Positions 26,984 to 39,326 are shown, counted from the first letter of the stretch. The stretch: 64,000 nucleotides of DNA from an uncultured Paracoccaceae bacterium (GCA_947494675.1 CANLVP010000001.1:1-64000), one strand, 5' to 3'. The notes: generated by a model from the letters alone, not told the origin. Numbers and translations are program-made.

Positions 26984-28270
26984 ATGAAGTATATGTTGAC
27001 CTATGACCTGATGGAAGCCACGCGCAACACCAATCAATGGTTGGGCGCGACGGCCCGCGCATTTGCAAGCTATCCTGCCATGGCTGTCACGGCCAATCCG
27101 TTCATGGATTGGCTGGGCGCATGGGGCGAGGTGACAGAGCGGACATTTGCCCGCATGGTGGTCAAACCCGACTGGAATATCCCGACCATTTCGATGGACG
27201 ACGGCCAAGACCACGTGGTCGAGGTTGAGACGGTTCTGAGCCGTCCCTTTGGCGATCTGGTCCACTTTAGCGTCGTCGGTCGCAAGCCGATGGCCCGCCG
27301 GGTTTTGCTGGTGGCCCCGATGTCCGGCCACTACGCCACGCTGCTGCGCAAAACCGTGATCAGCCTGCTGCCCGATTGCGAGGTCTACATCACTGACTGG
27401 CACAATGCCCGCGACATTCCCGTGAGTGCAGGCAAGTTCGACGTGGAAGATTACACGCTCTACCTCGTTGATTTCATGAAAGAGCTTGGCGACGACATTC
27501 ACATCATCGCCGTCTGTCAGCCCGCCCCGCTGGCGCTCGCTGCCACCGCCTATCTGGCCGAGGAAGACCCCAAAGCGCAGCCCCGCAGCCTGACCCTGAT
27601 CGGCGGTCCCATCGACCCAGAGGCGAACCATACCGAAGTCACCGATTTTGGCCGCTCTGTCACCATGGGCCAGTTGGAAGAGACGATGATCCAGCGGGTC
27701 GGGTTCAAATACGCAGGCGTCGGCCGCATGGTTTATCCCGGTCTGTTGCAGCTCGCCTCTTTCATCTCGATGAATGGTCAAATGCACGCGACGGCCTTCC
27801 GTGACCAGATCATGAAGGTCGCCAGCGGTGACGCGTCAGAACATGATAAGCACAACGCCTTCTACGACGAATACCTCGCCGTGATGGACATGACAGCAGA
27901 GTTCTATCTGTCCACCGTGCAGCGCATCTTTAAGAACCGCGACATCGCCCGCAATGAATTTGAGGTTGCTGGCCGCATGGTCGACATCGGCAAGATCACC
28001 ACCGTTGCTGTGAAGATTGTCGAAGGTGAGAACGACGATATCTCGGCCCCCGGCCAATGCCTTGCCGCCCTGCCCCTGTTGACGGGCCTGCCTGACAGCA
28101 AAAAGGCGAGCCATCTGGAACCCGGTGCAGGCCACTACGGGATCTTTGCCGGTGGCAAGTGGCGGCGCAATATCCGCCCGCTGGTGCTGGATTTTATCGA
28201 CGCCAACGCGGATGCCCCCGGTGCCAAGAAACGCGCCAAACCGGCGGGCAAGGTCGTCAACCTCAAGTGA
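26984..28270 (+). CDS. phaZ: Intracellular polyhydroxyalkanoate depolymerase
   Basis: PhaZ mobilises native PHB granules. The 428-residue protein matches the intracellular depolymerase family: N-terminal MKYMLTYDLMEATR, VLLVAPMSGHYATLLRKTV, VYITDWHNARDIPVSAGKFD, catalytic Cys in VCQPAPLALAA, and late His in EPGAGHYGIFAG. CAGGAG precedes ATG 26984; an upstream GTG has weaker context. Divergent from phaC. Confidence 0.95.
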   Translation: MKYMLTYDLMEATRNTNQWLGATARAFASYPAMAVTANPFMDWLGAWGEVTERTFARMVVKPDWNIPTISMDDGQDHVVEVETVLSRPFGDLVHFSVVGRKPMARRVLLVAPMSGHYATLLRKTVISLLPDCEVYITDWHNARDIPVSAGKFDVEDYTLYLVDFMKELGDDIHIIAVCQPAPLALAATAYLAEEDPKAQPRSLTLIGGPIDPEANHTEVTDFGRSVTMGQLEETMIQRVGFKYAGVGRMVYPGLLQLASFISMNGQMHATAFRDQIMKVASGDASEHDKHNAFYDEYLAVMDMTAEFYLSTVQRIFKNRDIARNEFEVAGRMVDIGKITTVAVKIVEGENDDISAPGQCLAALPLLTGLPDSKKASHLEPGAGHYGIFAGGKWRRNIRPLVLDFIDANADAPGAKKRAKPAGKVVNLK

Positions 28271-28379
28271 GTCTCGCAAGGCACAGTTGACCGTTACGTC
28301 AGTGGCCCCGCGAAAAATCGCGACGCAGCGCCCTTCCCTATGTTAACTTAGCGTTAACGCGTTTTGTGACCGAGGGACC

Positions 28380-28955
28380 ATGGCCGACAGCACCACATTT
28401 TCTTGCTCTTGTGGCGAGATACATGGCGTCTTGACGGATGTGTCCGAAAAGACCGGGACCGGTATCATCTGCCATTGTTCCCAATGTCGTGCGGCCGAGG
28501 TCTATCTTGATCAGCCGGACCCCGAGGATGACGGCGTCGCGATCTTTCAAACGACCTGCGATCACGTCACCTTTCACACAGGTGCTGACAAGATGTTCGC
28601 CTTTAGCTTTGAAGAGGGCAAGCTGATCCGCTGGTATGCAAGCTGTTGTAAAGTCCCGCTTTTTAACACCACGGCCGAACCCAAGGGCGGCTTTGTCGGT
28701 GTGATTGTCGAACGGATCGGCGACAAGGCACCTTTGGGGCGCATTCGCGCGATGCTGTATCAGACGGGCGAAAACGGCAAGCAATCCCACACGGGCCTGC
28801 GCCATGTGATTGCGGGCGGCACAAAGCGTGCGGCTAAGATGCGAATGTCGGGAAAATGGAAGCAGAGCCCATTTTTCGGCCGTTCTGGTAAGCCGATCAA
28901 AAAGGTGCATGTCCTTAGCAAGATTGAAAAACATCAGCTGCCACTGACGGATTGA
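28380..28955 (+). CDS. GFA-like cysteine-rich protein (DUF6151-type)
   Basis: A 191-residue protein with a zinc-type CSCGEIHG at residue 9-16, CHCSQC at ~31-36 and an ASCCKVPLFN segment, the arrangement of glutathione-dependent formaldehyde-activating (GFA)-like domains. It is longer than catalytic Gfa and closest in layout to the DUF6151 family. A basic C-terminus (KRAAKMRMSGKWK) is unusual. Single gene; function unproven. Confidence 0.75.
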   Translation: MADSTTFSCSCGEIHGVLTDVSEKTGTGIICHCSQCRAAEVYLDQPDPEDDGVAIFQTTCDHVTFHTGADKMFAFSFEEGKLIRWYASCCKVPLFNTTAEPKGGFVGVIVERIGDKAPLGRIRAMLYQTGENGKQSHTGLRHVIAGGTKRAAKMRMSGKWKQSPFFGRSGKPIKKVHVLSKIEKHQLPLTD

Positions 28956-28988
28956 CGCGGGGCCGTTGCCAGCCCCGCGCCCTTTTTC

Positions 28989-31272
<2,284 letters not shown>

Positions 31273-32196
31273 ATGAAAAACCTTACGCTTAAGCAGTTCC
31301 GCTACTTTGAAGCACTGGCCCAAACCGGTCACTTTGGCCGGGCGGCGGATATTTGCGGTATCTCGCAACCTGCCCTGTCGATGCAGATCAAAGAGTTGGA
31401 AACATCCCTTGGCGCGATCCTGTTTGAACGCGGCCCAAGGCAGGTGCAGCTGTCACATTTTGGCGAGGCCTTTCGCACCCGCGCCCGCGACATCCTGCGC
31501 GCGGTGGATGAGCTGGGCGATTTGGCGCGCGCGTCCCGGGACGGCATGGTCGGGCGCATCCGCATCGGCGTGATCCCCACCATCGCGCCCTACCTTTTGC
31601 CGCGATTGATCGGGCAATTGCAGGACAGTCACGCGGGCCTCGATATCCACATCCGCGAAACGCTGACCCCGCGCCTGATCGAAGAGCTATCGGACGGCCG
31701 CATCGACACCGCAATCGTGGCGCTGCCCGTCTCGGAACCCGCATTTACCGAAGTGGCACTCTTCGACGAAAACTTTGTCCTGATCCGGCCAGAGGCGGAG
31801 GCGGGCCGCCCGGTGCCCAGCGCTGAGGCCCTGCGCGAGATGCGGCTTTTACTGCTGGAAGAAGGCCATTGTTTTCGCGATCAGGCCCTGTCGTTTTGCA
31901 GCCTCCCCACCGTGCGTCCGCATGAAGGGCTCGATGGCAGTTCCCTGTCCACATTGGTGCAAATGGTCGGCGCGGGCCTTGGCGTAACACTTTTGCCGGA
32001 TATGGCCGTGGGGGTCGAAACGCGGTCGGCAGATGTCACCGTTGCACGGTTTCCTTCGCCACAACCCAGCCGGACTATCGGGATGATCTGGCGCAAATCC
32101 AGCCCGTTGGCCGATCAGCTCCACGTCATCGCGCAGGTGGTGAAATCCGCAGCTAGCGCAGCACCAAAGGCTGGGTCATCCAATCGCGCAGGATGA
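31273..32196 (+). CDS. oxyR: Hydrogen-peroxide sensing LysR regulator OxyR
   Basis: A 307-residue LysR-type regulator: N-terminal wHTH (LKQFRYFEALAQTGHFGRAADICGISQPALSMQIKELE spans residues 6-43) and a C-terminal sensor domain. The redox pair is present as EEGHC (Cys200) and SFC (Cys209), the spacing of E. coli OxyR Cys199/Cys208, identifying it as OxyR and not a generic LysR. Its 3' end overlaps the convergent hydrolase gene by 44 nt. Confidence 0.95.
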   Translation: MKNLTLKQFRYFEALAQTGHFGRAADICGISQPALSMQIKELETSLGAILFERGPRQVQLSHFGEAFRTRARDILRAVDELGDLARASRDGMVGRIRIGVIPTIAPYLLPRLIGQLQDSHAGLDIHIRETLTPRLIEELSDGRIDTAIVALPVSEPAFTEVALFDENFVLIRPEAEAGRPVPSAEALREMRLLLLEEGHCFRDQALSFCSLPTVRPHEGLDGSSLSTLVQMVGAGLGVTLLPDMAVGVETRSADVTVARFPSPQPSRTIGMIWRKSSPLADQLHVIAQVVKSAASAAPKAGSSNRAG

Positions 32197-32866
32197 TGTT
32201 GGTGGCGACGGGTTCCTCTAGCGTCGGCAGATGCCCGGCCCCTGCGATCACCTCTAGCTTGCCCCATGGGATCAGCTCTGACATGAACTCGTGCCGCCGC
32301 ACCGGCAACAGCGTGTCCTCTTGCCCGCAAATGACGACAGCGGGCTGCTTGATCTTGCGCAGCGTCATCTGCTGATCACGGCGGCGCTGCATGGCGCGGG
32401 CCTGTTTGACATAGGCCTCTGCCCCGTTGGAATGAGCCATGTCGCTGACCATCTGATGCACGGCCATGCGCAAGGGACCGGGGGCCAGATATTCGGGGTT
32501 CATCTCTGCGCCAATCACATCGTTGAACCGGCCAGAGCGTGCAGCCACGATCAGTGGCTCGCGGGCCGAGGCCGCCTCTGGCGTGTCGGATTGTGCCGTG
32601 GTGCTGATCAGCGCGATGCGGTTCACGCGTTCGGGCGCACGGCGCAAGACCTCGAGCGCCACAGCGCCGCCCATCCCCATGCCGGCCAGCGCGAATTTTG
32701 GCGGTGCCCAGTCAAGTACCTGGCCTGCAATTTCCTCCATCCGTTCGCCAAAATGCGTGGGGGCGTAGAGGATCGGATAATCTTTGGACAGGCCGTCGAT
32801 TTGCGGGCTGAAAACCCGTGCATCGCACAGCATCGGTGGCACCAGCACCAGTGGTTCGCGTGTCAT
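32153..32866 (-). CDS. Alpha/beta-hydrolase-fold protein lacking the nucleophile Ser
   Basis: A 237-residue alpha/beta hydrolase fold protein. The nucleophile elbow that normally reads GxSxG is AGMGMGG: residue 64 is Gly (GGG codon at 32675-32677). The acid/His region is intact (VICGQEDTLLP, AGAGHLPTLEEP). Thus it is either non-hydrolytic, like some ligand-binding members, or a recent loss of function. It is otherwise full length, with no frameshift. Overlaps oxyR convergently. Confidence 0.85.
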   Translation of the reverse strand: MTREPLVLVPPMLCDARVFSPQIDGLSKDYPILYAPTHFGERMEEIAGQVLDWAPPKFALAGMGMGGAVALEVLRRAPERVNRIALISTTAQSDTPEAASAREPLIVAARSGRFNDVIGAEMNPEYLAPGPLRMAVHQMVSDMAHSNGAEAYVKQARAMQRRRDQQMTLRKIKQPAVVICGQEDTLLPVRRHEFMSELIPWGKLEVIAGAGHLPTLEEPVATNIILRDWMTQPLVLR

Positions 32867-32935
32867 AACTGCCCTATGTCCCGTTCTTTTGCCGCAGTGT
32901 GCCGTGCGCGGGCAACACGGGCAAGGGCAAACGGC

Positions 32936-34285
32936 CTAGCCGTGGGACGCGACGTGCCGGGCAGCGGGCCGGTAGATGGTCAAGAGCAGCAGGATCGACA
33001 GCACAAAGATCGCCGCAGGCACCAGCGTCAGCGCAAGTTTCAACGCGCCCAGAGCCGCGGGCGTCTGATCCACAACCCCGGTCGATGACGACACCCAGCC
33101 TGCCGCCGACAGGATCAGCCCCAACACCAGTGGGGCCACCGCATTGGCAACCTTTTGCCCGAAAAGCCAGACCGCGCTGAACGCGCCCTCAATGGCCTCG
33201 CCCGTCTCGGACCGGGTCACATCCATCAGGTCGGGATACATCGCCCAAGGAATTTGCTGGTAGGCCCCATTGGTGAACCCAGCGCAGAGGAACAGCAGCG
33301 CCATCACCGTCACCCCTATCGCGGGCAGCGACAGCCAGATCACCACCAGAACCGCCACATAAAGCGCAATACCAAGGATCAGCGCCGTGGTCTTGCCAAG
33401 GGCGGCAGAGGTCTTGACCCAGACCACCTGAGAGATCACCGACCCCACAATGAACATCGCAAAGAGCGTCGAAAAGATGCCCAAAGCTCCGGCCAGCCCG
33501 GACAGTGGGCTGCCGCCATCGTCGGCCATCAAGTAAAGCGCGGCAAGCTGTAGCCCTGCCGCGATCATCGCCACGGCCATGGTCAGCAGGCCATAGAGCA
33601 GCACCAAGATCACAAAGGCGCGGTTCGACATCACAAGGCGCAGCACGGACATGAAATTACCCGCCGCCGCCTCATCAATCGTGGGGGCCTTGCGCGTGAA
33701 CCACAGCATCCCCCAGATCGTCAGCACCACCACGGGCGAGACCATCAGCACGGCGGTAAAATACCCCGCACGCGTGTCCCCGGCCAAGGCTGGCACCAAG
33801 GCCCCCGCCGTCAACAACCCGAGCGAGGCGAAGGTCATCCGAAAGGCCATCATCGTGGACCGTTCTTTTGGGTCCTGCGTCATCTCACCCGCCATTGCGC
33901 CATAAGGGATCGCCACAAAGGTAAAGCCAATCGTCGCCATGCCGAAAAAGGCGATGACCCAGAGGGCATTGGACTGCCACGCCATGCCCTCTGGCACCGC
34001 AAACATGCCGATGATCCCCCCGGCGAGGACCAGCGCCCCGATGAGGATCCAAGGCGCGCGGCGGCCCCAGCGGCTCTTGGTGCGGTCCGAAAAGAACCCC
34101 ACAATCGGGTCGGTCACAACGTCAAAGGCCAGCACCGCAAAGGTTACCAGCCCCGCGATATTGGCGGGCACCCCAAGGAAGGTCGTCAGATAAGTGAAGA
34201 CCAAAAGCTGCTTGACCACGACAAAGACGTTCACGCCCATATCGGCTAGTCCCCAGCCCGCCTTTTGTCCCAATGATAATGCCAT
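32936..34285 (-). CDS. GPH-family (glycoside-pentoside-hexuronide-type) MFS transporter
   Basis: A 449-residue inner-membrane protein with about 12 helices. GLADMGVNVFVVV at the start, DPIVGFFSDRTKSRWGRRAPWILIGA (the diagnostic cation-symport loop) and the second-half loop around YPDLMDVTRSETGEAIEG are characteristic of GPH cation-sugar symporters. Substrate is unknown and no sugar enzymes are adjacent. Confidence 0.88.
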   Translation of the reverse strand: MALSLGQKAGWGLADMGVNVFVVVKQLLVFTYLTTFLGVPANIAGLVTFAVLAFDVVTDPIVGFFSDRTKSRWGRRAPWILIGALVLAGGIIGMFAVPEGMAWQSNALWVIAFFGMATIGFTFVAIPYGAMAGEMTQDPKERSTMMAFRMTFASLGLLTAGALVPALAGDTRAGYFTAVLMVSPVVVLTIWGMLWFTRKAPTIDEAAAGNFMSVLRLVMSNRAFVILVLLYGLLTMAVAMIAAGLQLAALYLMADDGGSPLSGLAGALGIFSTLFAMFIVGSVISQVVWVKTSAALGKTTALILGIALYVAVLVVIWLSLPAIGVTVMALLFLCAGFTNGAYQQIPWAMYPDLMDVTRSETGEAIEGAFSAVWLFGQKVANAVAPLVLGLILSAAGWVSSSTGVVDQTPAALGALKLALTLVPAAIFVLSILLLLTIYRPAARHVASHG

Positions 34286-34353
34286 GTTGCCCCTCCCAAG
34301 GTTGCAGGCACCCTAGGGCCGGGTTGGCCCTGCGCCTAGCAGGACGTGGCGTC

Positions 34354-34737
34354 CTAGTTTTCGGTCGCGTTCACCGCCGCAATCAACCCGTGCAGCCCAA
34401 GGTCCGATGCAGGTTGCCCCGAAAAGCGGCAAATGACATGCAGATGGGCGTGCATGACGTGTTGTCCCGCCACGGCACCCACGTTCCAGCCAATGCTGAA
34501 CCCGTCGGGCGCCTGTGGCTGCAGATGTCCGCGCGCAAACTGCAGCGCATCTTCCATGGCCGACCATTCTTGCGCCGCCAGTTTAAATGGCGTCTCAACA
34601 TGCCGCAAGGGGATCACCATCACGCTGGCCTGTCGTGCTGCCGTCAACTGGCCCAGTACGTAGAACGCCTCGTTTTGGTAGAGCGGCGCATCGGTCAGCA
34701 GATTGTTCGCAAGGCAGAACCGGCAGGCATCGGACAT
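34354..34737 (-). CDS. HIT-family nucleotide hydrolase/transferase
   Basis: A 127-residue HIT protein. The histidine triad is H96-A-H98-L-H100-V-I, with NVGAVAGQHVMHAH before it. An N-terminal CRFC may bind zinc. HIT proteins hydrolyse nucleoside phosphoramidates or dinucleoside polyphosphates. It lies 9 nt downstream of a hydrolase gene on the same strand. Confidence 0.92.
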   Translation of the reverse strand: MSDACRFCLANNLLTDAPLYQNEAFYVLGQLTAARQASVMVIPLRHVETPFKLAAQEWSAMEDALQFARGHLQPQAPDGFSIGWNVGAVAGQHVMHAHLHVICRFSGQPASDLGLHGLIAAVNATEN

Positions 34738-34746
34738 CCTGACCGC

Positions 34747-35508
34747 CTACCCGGCTGCGGCGGTCAGCACATCCTCGACCGAGGTTGTGATCAGTGCCAG
34801 ACAGCTGTCATCTGAAAACCGGTGATCGGCCCCGTCTACGAGCGTCAGGCGCATATCCGGCCCGGTCGCATGGTCCAGCAAGCGCAGAGCCACGGACATT
34901 TCCACGTCCGCATCCGCCGTGCCCTGCAAGAACCGCGTGGGGAACGGCAAAGGCAACGGGTCGCGCAGCACCAACCGGTCGCGCCCCTCTTCAATCAATC
35001 GCCGGGTGATGATGTAGGGATCGCCGTAGTCCGACGGCAGAGCAACCTGTCCGGTTTCCGTAAGTGCTGTCTTTTGCGCCGCATCAAACCCCGCCCACAT
35101 GCTGTCTTCGGTGAAATCGGGTGCTGCGGCGATCGTGACCAACCCGGCCACACGCTCTTGCATCGCGCGGGCCAGCAGCAGACTGATCCAGCCACCCATG
35201 GACGAGCCGACCAGCACCACCTGCCCCGCGATCAGCCCCAATGCCGCTTGCGCATCTTCGAACCAATCGCCGATGCAGCCGTCGGTAAACGCCTCAGAGC
35301 TTTCGCCGTGGCCGGAATAATCGAACCGCAGGAATGCGCGGCCCGACTTGCGCGCCCAATCTTCCAGATGCACAGCCTTGGTGCCGCCCATGTCGGATTT
35401 GAACCCGCCGAGGAACACAACGGCAGGGCCGGTTCCATCTGTCAGGTGATAGGCGATACGACGCCCTTGCGGCGTCACGAATGTCGGGGTGTCAATGTGG
35501 TCTTCCAT
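34747..35508 (-). CDS. Alpha/beta hydrolase (serine)
   Basis: A 253-residue alpha/beta hydrolase with an intact elbow LVGSSMGGWISLLLAR, oxyanion-type FLGGFKSDMGG, FRFDYSGHGES and late VDGADHRFSDDSC carrying the His. It resembles the short serine hydrolases near human ABHD10/acyl-protein thioesterases. ATG 35508 preferred over the TTG ten codons upstream. Confidence 0.87.
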   Translation of the reverse strand: MEDHIDTPTFVTPQGRRIAYHLTDGTGPAVVFLGGFKSDMGGTKAVHLEDWARKSGRAFLRFDYSGHGESSEAFTDGCIGDWFEDAQAALGLIAGQVVLVGSSMGGWISLLLARAMQERVAGLVTIAAAPDFTEDSMWAGFDAAQKTALTETGQVALPSDYGDPYIITRRLIEEGRDRLVLRDPLPLPFPTRFLQGTADADVEMSVALRLLDHATGPDMRLTLVDGADHRFSDDSCLALITTSVEDVLTAAAG

Positions 35509-35553
35509 AGGCCGAAGGCACCACAGCGGATGCCGCAAGACAAGCCAAGAAAA

Positions 35554-35796
35554 TCAGCCGCCGACGTAGACACCTGATTTGGGCCGGTAGAAGACCTTTT
35601 GTGCATGCAAGCGGCCCAGCAGCTCTTCGCCAGACTTCATATCCGCCTCAATCACCTTGATCGATTCCAGATGGGCCGGGTTTTCGTCCGTCAACGCGCG
35701 GCGCATGTTGCACAATTCGCGGCCACGGGCGCGCAGGGCCTCCTCAATCAGATCAACGTCGGCGATGGTCAGGTCGAAAGTGCGGTTATAAGACAT
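35554..35796 (-). CDS. Small conserved hypothetical protein
   Basis: An 80-residue soluble protein, helical in the middle (DVDLIEEALRARGRELCNMRRAL) with a second helix IEADMKSGEELLGRLH. No known motif seen. Start 35796 is preceded by GGGGAAAACGC. Related short proteins seem to occur in other Rhodobacterales, but I cannot name the family. Confidence 0.6.
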   Translation of the reverse strand: MSYNRTFDLTIADVDLIEEALRARGRELCNMRRALTDENPAHLESIKVIEADMKSGEELLGRLHAQKVFYRPKSGVYVGG

Positions 35797-35894
35797 GCGT
35801 TTTCCCCAGTTTGTGTTTCCGATTGGAAACCTTGCGTCGTATTTAACCCCTGAACTGTCGCAGTCAACGTATATCTGGGTATACCAACGCGCCG

Positions 35895-36509
35895 CTAATT
35901 TACCACGAAAACGGCCCCCGCAGAGGTTGAACGATTTCCAGTGGTCCCTTGACCTTCACCGAAGGCAAGCATCGCATCCGCTTGGTCACCCAAGAATATA
36001 CCGACAACATCCAGATCATAATTTGTCGCCGCACCAGACGTTTTGATCAATCGACCTTCCATCTCGCCTTCGACCAGCCCACTGTTGATCGCGGCATCCA
36101 GCGTCAAGGTTCCGGCGATTTGGCCAGCAGACTGCAACTGACCAACCGAGGCCGCATTTGGGTTGCGGACTTCATAGAAGTTGCTTGCAGACCCCGAGAC
36201 CGCGCCATTTCGAAAGTTGGCTGTCACCGCCATCTCGCCCACAGTCGAATAGCTGAACCGGTCAGCGTCCAACGCGCTTGGCCCCGCCGCTTCGAAGACG
36301 GAAATCACGCCATTATATCGCGCTGTACCCGACGTCGGAATTTGGTTCACTCGGGTTGGGTTAGTCTCTTCCAAAAAATCTTCTGCTTGACCCAATTCCG
36401 AAGTCAACGACCTGAAGGACGCTGCACCAACCGCATTTCCAGAACTACCGCCACCACATGCCACCAACGAAAAAACCGAGAGCGACGCCGCCAAACATTT
36501 GAAGTACAT
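35895..36509 (-). CDS. TbpB-like (transferrin-binding-protein-type beta-barrel) lipoprotein
   Basis: A 204-residue lipoprotein: signal with lipobox SLVAC (Cys18) followed by GGGSSGN. The mature domain contains GTARYNGVISVFE, TVGEMAVTANFRNGAVSGSASNFY and a final AGAVFVVN, the eight-strand barrel pattern of TbpB/HphA-type C-lobes (compare GTANFSNGSVSG...). This fold is widely used by Slam-exported surface lipoproteins. No Slam gene is adjacent; one lies at 46.3 kb. ATG 36509 begins the signal; frame extends upstream without one. Confidence 0.72.
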   Translation of the reverse strand: MYFKCLAASLSVFSLVACGGGSSGNAVGAASFRSLTSELGQAEDFLEETNPTRVNQIPTSGTARYNGVISVFEAAGPSALDADRFSYSTVGEMAVTANFRNGAVSGSASNFYEVRNPNAASVGQLQSAGQIAGTLTLDAAINSGLVEGEMEGRLIKTSGAATNYDLDVVGIFLGDQADAMLAFGEGQGTTGNRSTSAGAVFVVN

Positions 36510-36727
36510 AAAGATTCCCAACCCAAAAAGATGAACACATCCAATCACCTGACGCCCAGGAGAACAAGAGGAGTCCAAAACGTTTCAGAATGGGCCAATC
36601 AATTGCAGCGATACGACACCTCAGGCCGTGCGAAATGTTGACACCGCCGATCCCGCACGGCATTGAACGCCCACCATAACCCGCAACCGGGCGTTCCGTG
36701 GGCGCCAAACTGACGAGGAGAGCCGAT

Positions 36728-38731
36728 ATGGCCCAAATCTCTCTGACATTTCCTGACGGCAACAAACGTGACTACGAAGCAGGCGTGACCCCTGCTGATG
36801 TTGCTGCCGATATCTCATCCTCTTTGCGCAAAAAGGCGATCTCTGCGACCGTGAACGGCCAGCATTGGGACCTGCAATGGCCAATTGATGCGGACGCCGA
36901 CATCGCCCTGCACACGATGAAGGACGAAGATCAGGCGCTTGAGCTTGTCCGCCACGACCTTGCCCACATCATGGCCCGCGCCGTGCAAGAGATTTGGCCT
37001 GACGTGCAGGTGACAATCGGGCCAGTGATCAAGGACGGCTGGTATTACGACTTTGACCGGACCGAGCCCTTCGTGCCCGAAGACCTCGCGCTGATCGAAA
37101 AGAAGATGAAAGAGATCATCAACAAGCGTGATGAGGTCCGGACTGAGATTTGGGACCGCGACCGCGCGATCCAGCATTATCAGGACAAGGGCGAGCCCTA
37201 TAAGGTCGAACTGATCGAGGCGATCCCCGGCGATGAGCCGCTGCGCATGTATTGGCATGGCGATTGGCAAGACCTCTGCCGTGGTCCGCATTTGCAAAAC
37301 ACCGGCCAGGTCCCGGGCGATTGCTTTAAGCTGATGTCGATTGCCGGGGCCTATTGGCGTGGGGATTCAAACCGCCCGATGCTGCAACGCATCTATGGCG
37401 CGGCCTTCACCAACAAAGAAGGCCTCAAGCAGCACATGCACCGGCTGGAAGAGGCCGCCAAACGCGACCACCGCAAGTTGGGCCGCGAGATGGGTCTGTT
37501 CCACATGCAGGAAGAGGCCCCCGGTCAGGTCTTCTGGCACCCCAACGGCTGGACGATCTACACCGAGCTGCAGGACTTCGTCCGCCGTAAGCAACGCGCT
37601 GGCGGCTATGTTGAGGTGAACACACCGCAGGTGGTGGACCGCAAGCTTTGGGAAGCCTCCGGCCATTGGGAGAAATTCCAGGAGTCGATGTTTATCGTCG
37701 AAGTGGACGAGAGCCGCACGGAAGATGGCGACAACGCGCAGAACTTTGACGAGCGTGTGAATGACCCCAAGCATACGCGGGTCAATGCACTGAAGCCGAT
37801 GAACTGCCCCTGTCACGTGCAGATTTTCAATCAGGGCCTGAAATCCTACCGCGACCTGCCGCTGCGCATGGCCGAGTTTGGGTCCTGTGCGCGTTACGAA
37901 CCCTCAGGTGCCTTGCACGGCATCATGCGTGTGCGTGGCTTTACGCAGGACGATGGGCATATCTTCTGCCGCGAGGATCAGATAGAATCCGAGACAGCTG
38001 TCTATATCGACTTTTTGTCATCCATGTATCGCGACCTTGGCTTTACCGACTTCAAGGTGAAATTCTCGGACCGCCCTGAAAAGCGGGCAGGCACGGATGA
38101 GACATGGGATAAGGCCGAGAACGCGCTGCTTTCTGCGACCCGCGCTGCGGGGATTGAGCCAGAGCTGAACCCAGGCGAAGGCGCGTTCTACGGACCAAAG
38201 CTGGAATTTGTGCTGACCGACGCCATTGGCCGCGACTGGCAATGCGGCACCCATCAGGTAGATTTCGTGCTGCCTGAACGGCTGGGTGCGGATTACATTG
38301 GCGAGGACGGCAACAAACACCGCCCCGTCATGCTGCACCGTGCGACGCTAGGGTCGTTCGAACGCTTCATCGGCATCCTGATCGAAGAACACGCAGGCAA
38401 ATTGCCCTTCTGGCTGGCCCCGCGTCAGGTTGTCGTGGCGACGATTGTGTCGGATGCGGATGATTATGCGCTGGAAGTGGTTGAGATGCTCAAGGCTGCT
38501 GGCATCCGGGCCGAGGCTGATCTGCGCAATGAGAAGATCAACTATAAAGTCCGCGAGCATTCGGTCGGCAAAGTCCCTGTGATCCTGGCCATCGGCGCGC
38601 GCGAGGTGGAAGAACGCACCGTTTCGATGCGCCGCTTGGGCGAAAAGCAATCCAGCGTACAGGCGATTGCCGATGTTGTCACCACGCTGAGCGGCGAAGC
38701 AACGCCACCCGATCTGCGCGCGACGGCGTGA
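36728..38731 (+). CDS. thrS: Threonyl-tRNA synthetase
   Basis: The 667-residue class II synthetase has a TGS domain (~1-62), the HxxxH/Cys editing domain ([11 protein letters not shown]..., [12 protein letters not shown]), the catalytic core (class II motif 2 around [25 protein letters not shown]; zinc ligands in MNCPCHV and neighbours) and C-terminal anticodon domain ([11 protein letters not shown]...). ATG 36728 has GAGGAGAG upstream. A strong hairpin follows at 38803. Confidence 0.98.
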   Translation: MAQISLTFPDGNKRDYEAGVTPADVAADISSSLRKKAISATVNGQHWDLQWPIDADADIALHTMKDEDQALELVRHDLAHIMARAVQEIWPDVQVTIGPVIKDGWYYDFDRTEPFVPEDLALIEKKMKEIINKRDEVRTEIWDRDRAIQHYQDKGEPYKVELIEAIPGDEPLRMYWHGDWQDLCRGPHLQNTGQVPGDCFKLMSIAGAYWRGDSNRPMLQRIYGAAFTNKEGLKQHMHRLEEAAKRDHRKLGREMGLFHMQEEAPGQVFWHPNGWTIYTELQDFVRRKQRAGGYVEVNTPQVVDRKLWEASGHWEKFQESMFIVEVDESRTEDGDNAQNFDERVNDPKHTRVNALKPMNCPCHVQIFNQGLKSYRDLPLRMAEFGSCARYEPSGALHGIMRVRGFTQDDGHIFCREDQIESETAVYIDFLSSMYRDLGFTDFKVKFSDRPEKRAGTDETWDKAENALLSATRAAGIEPELNPGEGAFYGPKLEFVLTDAIGRDWQCGTHQVDFVLPERLGADYIGEDGNKHRPVMLHRATLGSFERFIGILIEEHAGKLPFWLAPRQVVVATIVSDADDYALEVVEMLKAAGIRAEADLRNEKINYKVREHSVGKVPVILAIGAREVEERTVSMRRLGEKQSSVQAIADVVTTLSGEATPPDLRATA

Positions 38732-38802
38732 AACTGTAACATTCCGTGAATGCCCGAAACGGACCGGGCCGGAGTGTAACAATTGCAGAGATGAAACTGA
38801 AA

Positions 38803-38830
38803 CAAACCCGCCGGAGCCACGGCGGGTTTG
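38803..38830 (+). terminator. Terminator-like hairpin after thrS
   Basis: Perfect 11-bp stem CAAACCCGCCG / CGGCGGGTTTG with a 6-nt loop, 71 nt after the thrS stop. The T tract is short, as often in high-GC alphaproteobacteria. Confidence 0.7.
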
Positions 38831-39013
38831 TCGATTCTGGGGCCGAAAACCGCCTGTGACCGGGTGTCGCAGGCCAAAATCGGCCCAAATGACCTCACCG
38901 TCCCGTGACCCACGCCTCTGTGAGTGGATTGCATTCCGCCCCCCGCTTACCTTCTGTTCATCCCCTGCTGGGATACGAATTGAACTGAACACCGTGCAAA
39001 AGGAAGAACCCAC
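38831..39013 (+). promoter_or_regulatory. Leader/promoter region of the bufferin operon
   Basis: This 183-bp stretch precedes bufA1. AAAAGGAAGAACC just upstream of the ATG is the ribosome site. I see no confident sigma-70 or ECF-type promoter; none is claimed. Bufferin operons elsewhere can be under ECF-sigma control, so this is where to look. Confidence 0.35.
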
Positions 39014-39316
39014 ATGTCTAAGATGACCAACACTCTGCTCGTCGCATCCGCAGTCGCAACTGCTGTTGCTGGTATCGCCACGAATGCTGCCGCTCAGGAA
39101 AACGAAAAGTGCTACGGCGTTTCGCTGGCTGGCGAAAACGACTGTGCAGCCGGCCCCGGCACCACATGCGCCGGCACCTCTTCTGTCGACTATCAGGGCA
39201 ACGCTTGGACATTGGTCCCCGCTGGCACCTGCGCCGACATGGAACTGCCTGCACAGGCTGACGGCTCTGCACGTATGGGCTCGCTGGAAGAGCTGGACCG
39301 CGACCTGCCAGCATAA
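39014..39316 (+). CDS. bufA1: Bufferin-1-type RiPP precursor (DUF2282)
   Basis: A 100-residue exported protein: N-terminal signal-like helix (~1-27, ending NAAAQ) then a mature part with four Cys at 33, 44, 52 and 73 in the DUF2282 arrangement ([28 protein letters not shown]). The adjacent DUF692 (MNIO) and DUF2063 genes identify a bufferin operon. In characterised bufferins the enzyme installs Cys-derived thiooxazole rings and the peptide binds copper in the periplasm. A 9-bp hairpin follows. Confidence 0.9.
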   Translation: MSKMTNTLLVASAVATAVAGIATNAAAQENEKCYGVSLAGENDCAAGPGTTCAGTSSVDYQGNAWTLVPAGTCADMELPAQADGSARMGSLEELDRDLPA

Positions 39317-39326
39317 ATCTGCTAAG

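Noticed and set aside
36510-36727. T-box or amino-acid riboswitch upstream of thrS
   Set aside because: No T-box sequence, no specifier-like stem seen; ThrRS control in this group is not known to use one.
38732-39013. ECF-sigma promoter for the bufferin operon (TGTAAC and CGAA words)
   Set aside because: The words occur but spacing does not fit a known -35/-10 pair, and the region is GC biased.
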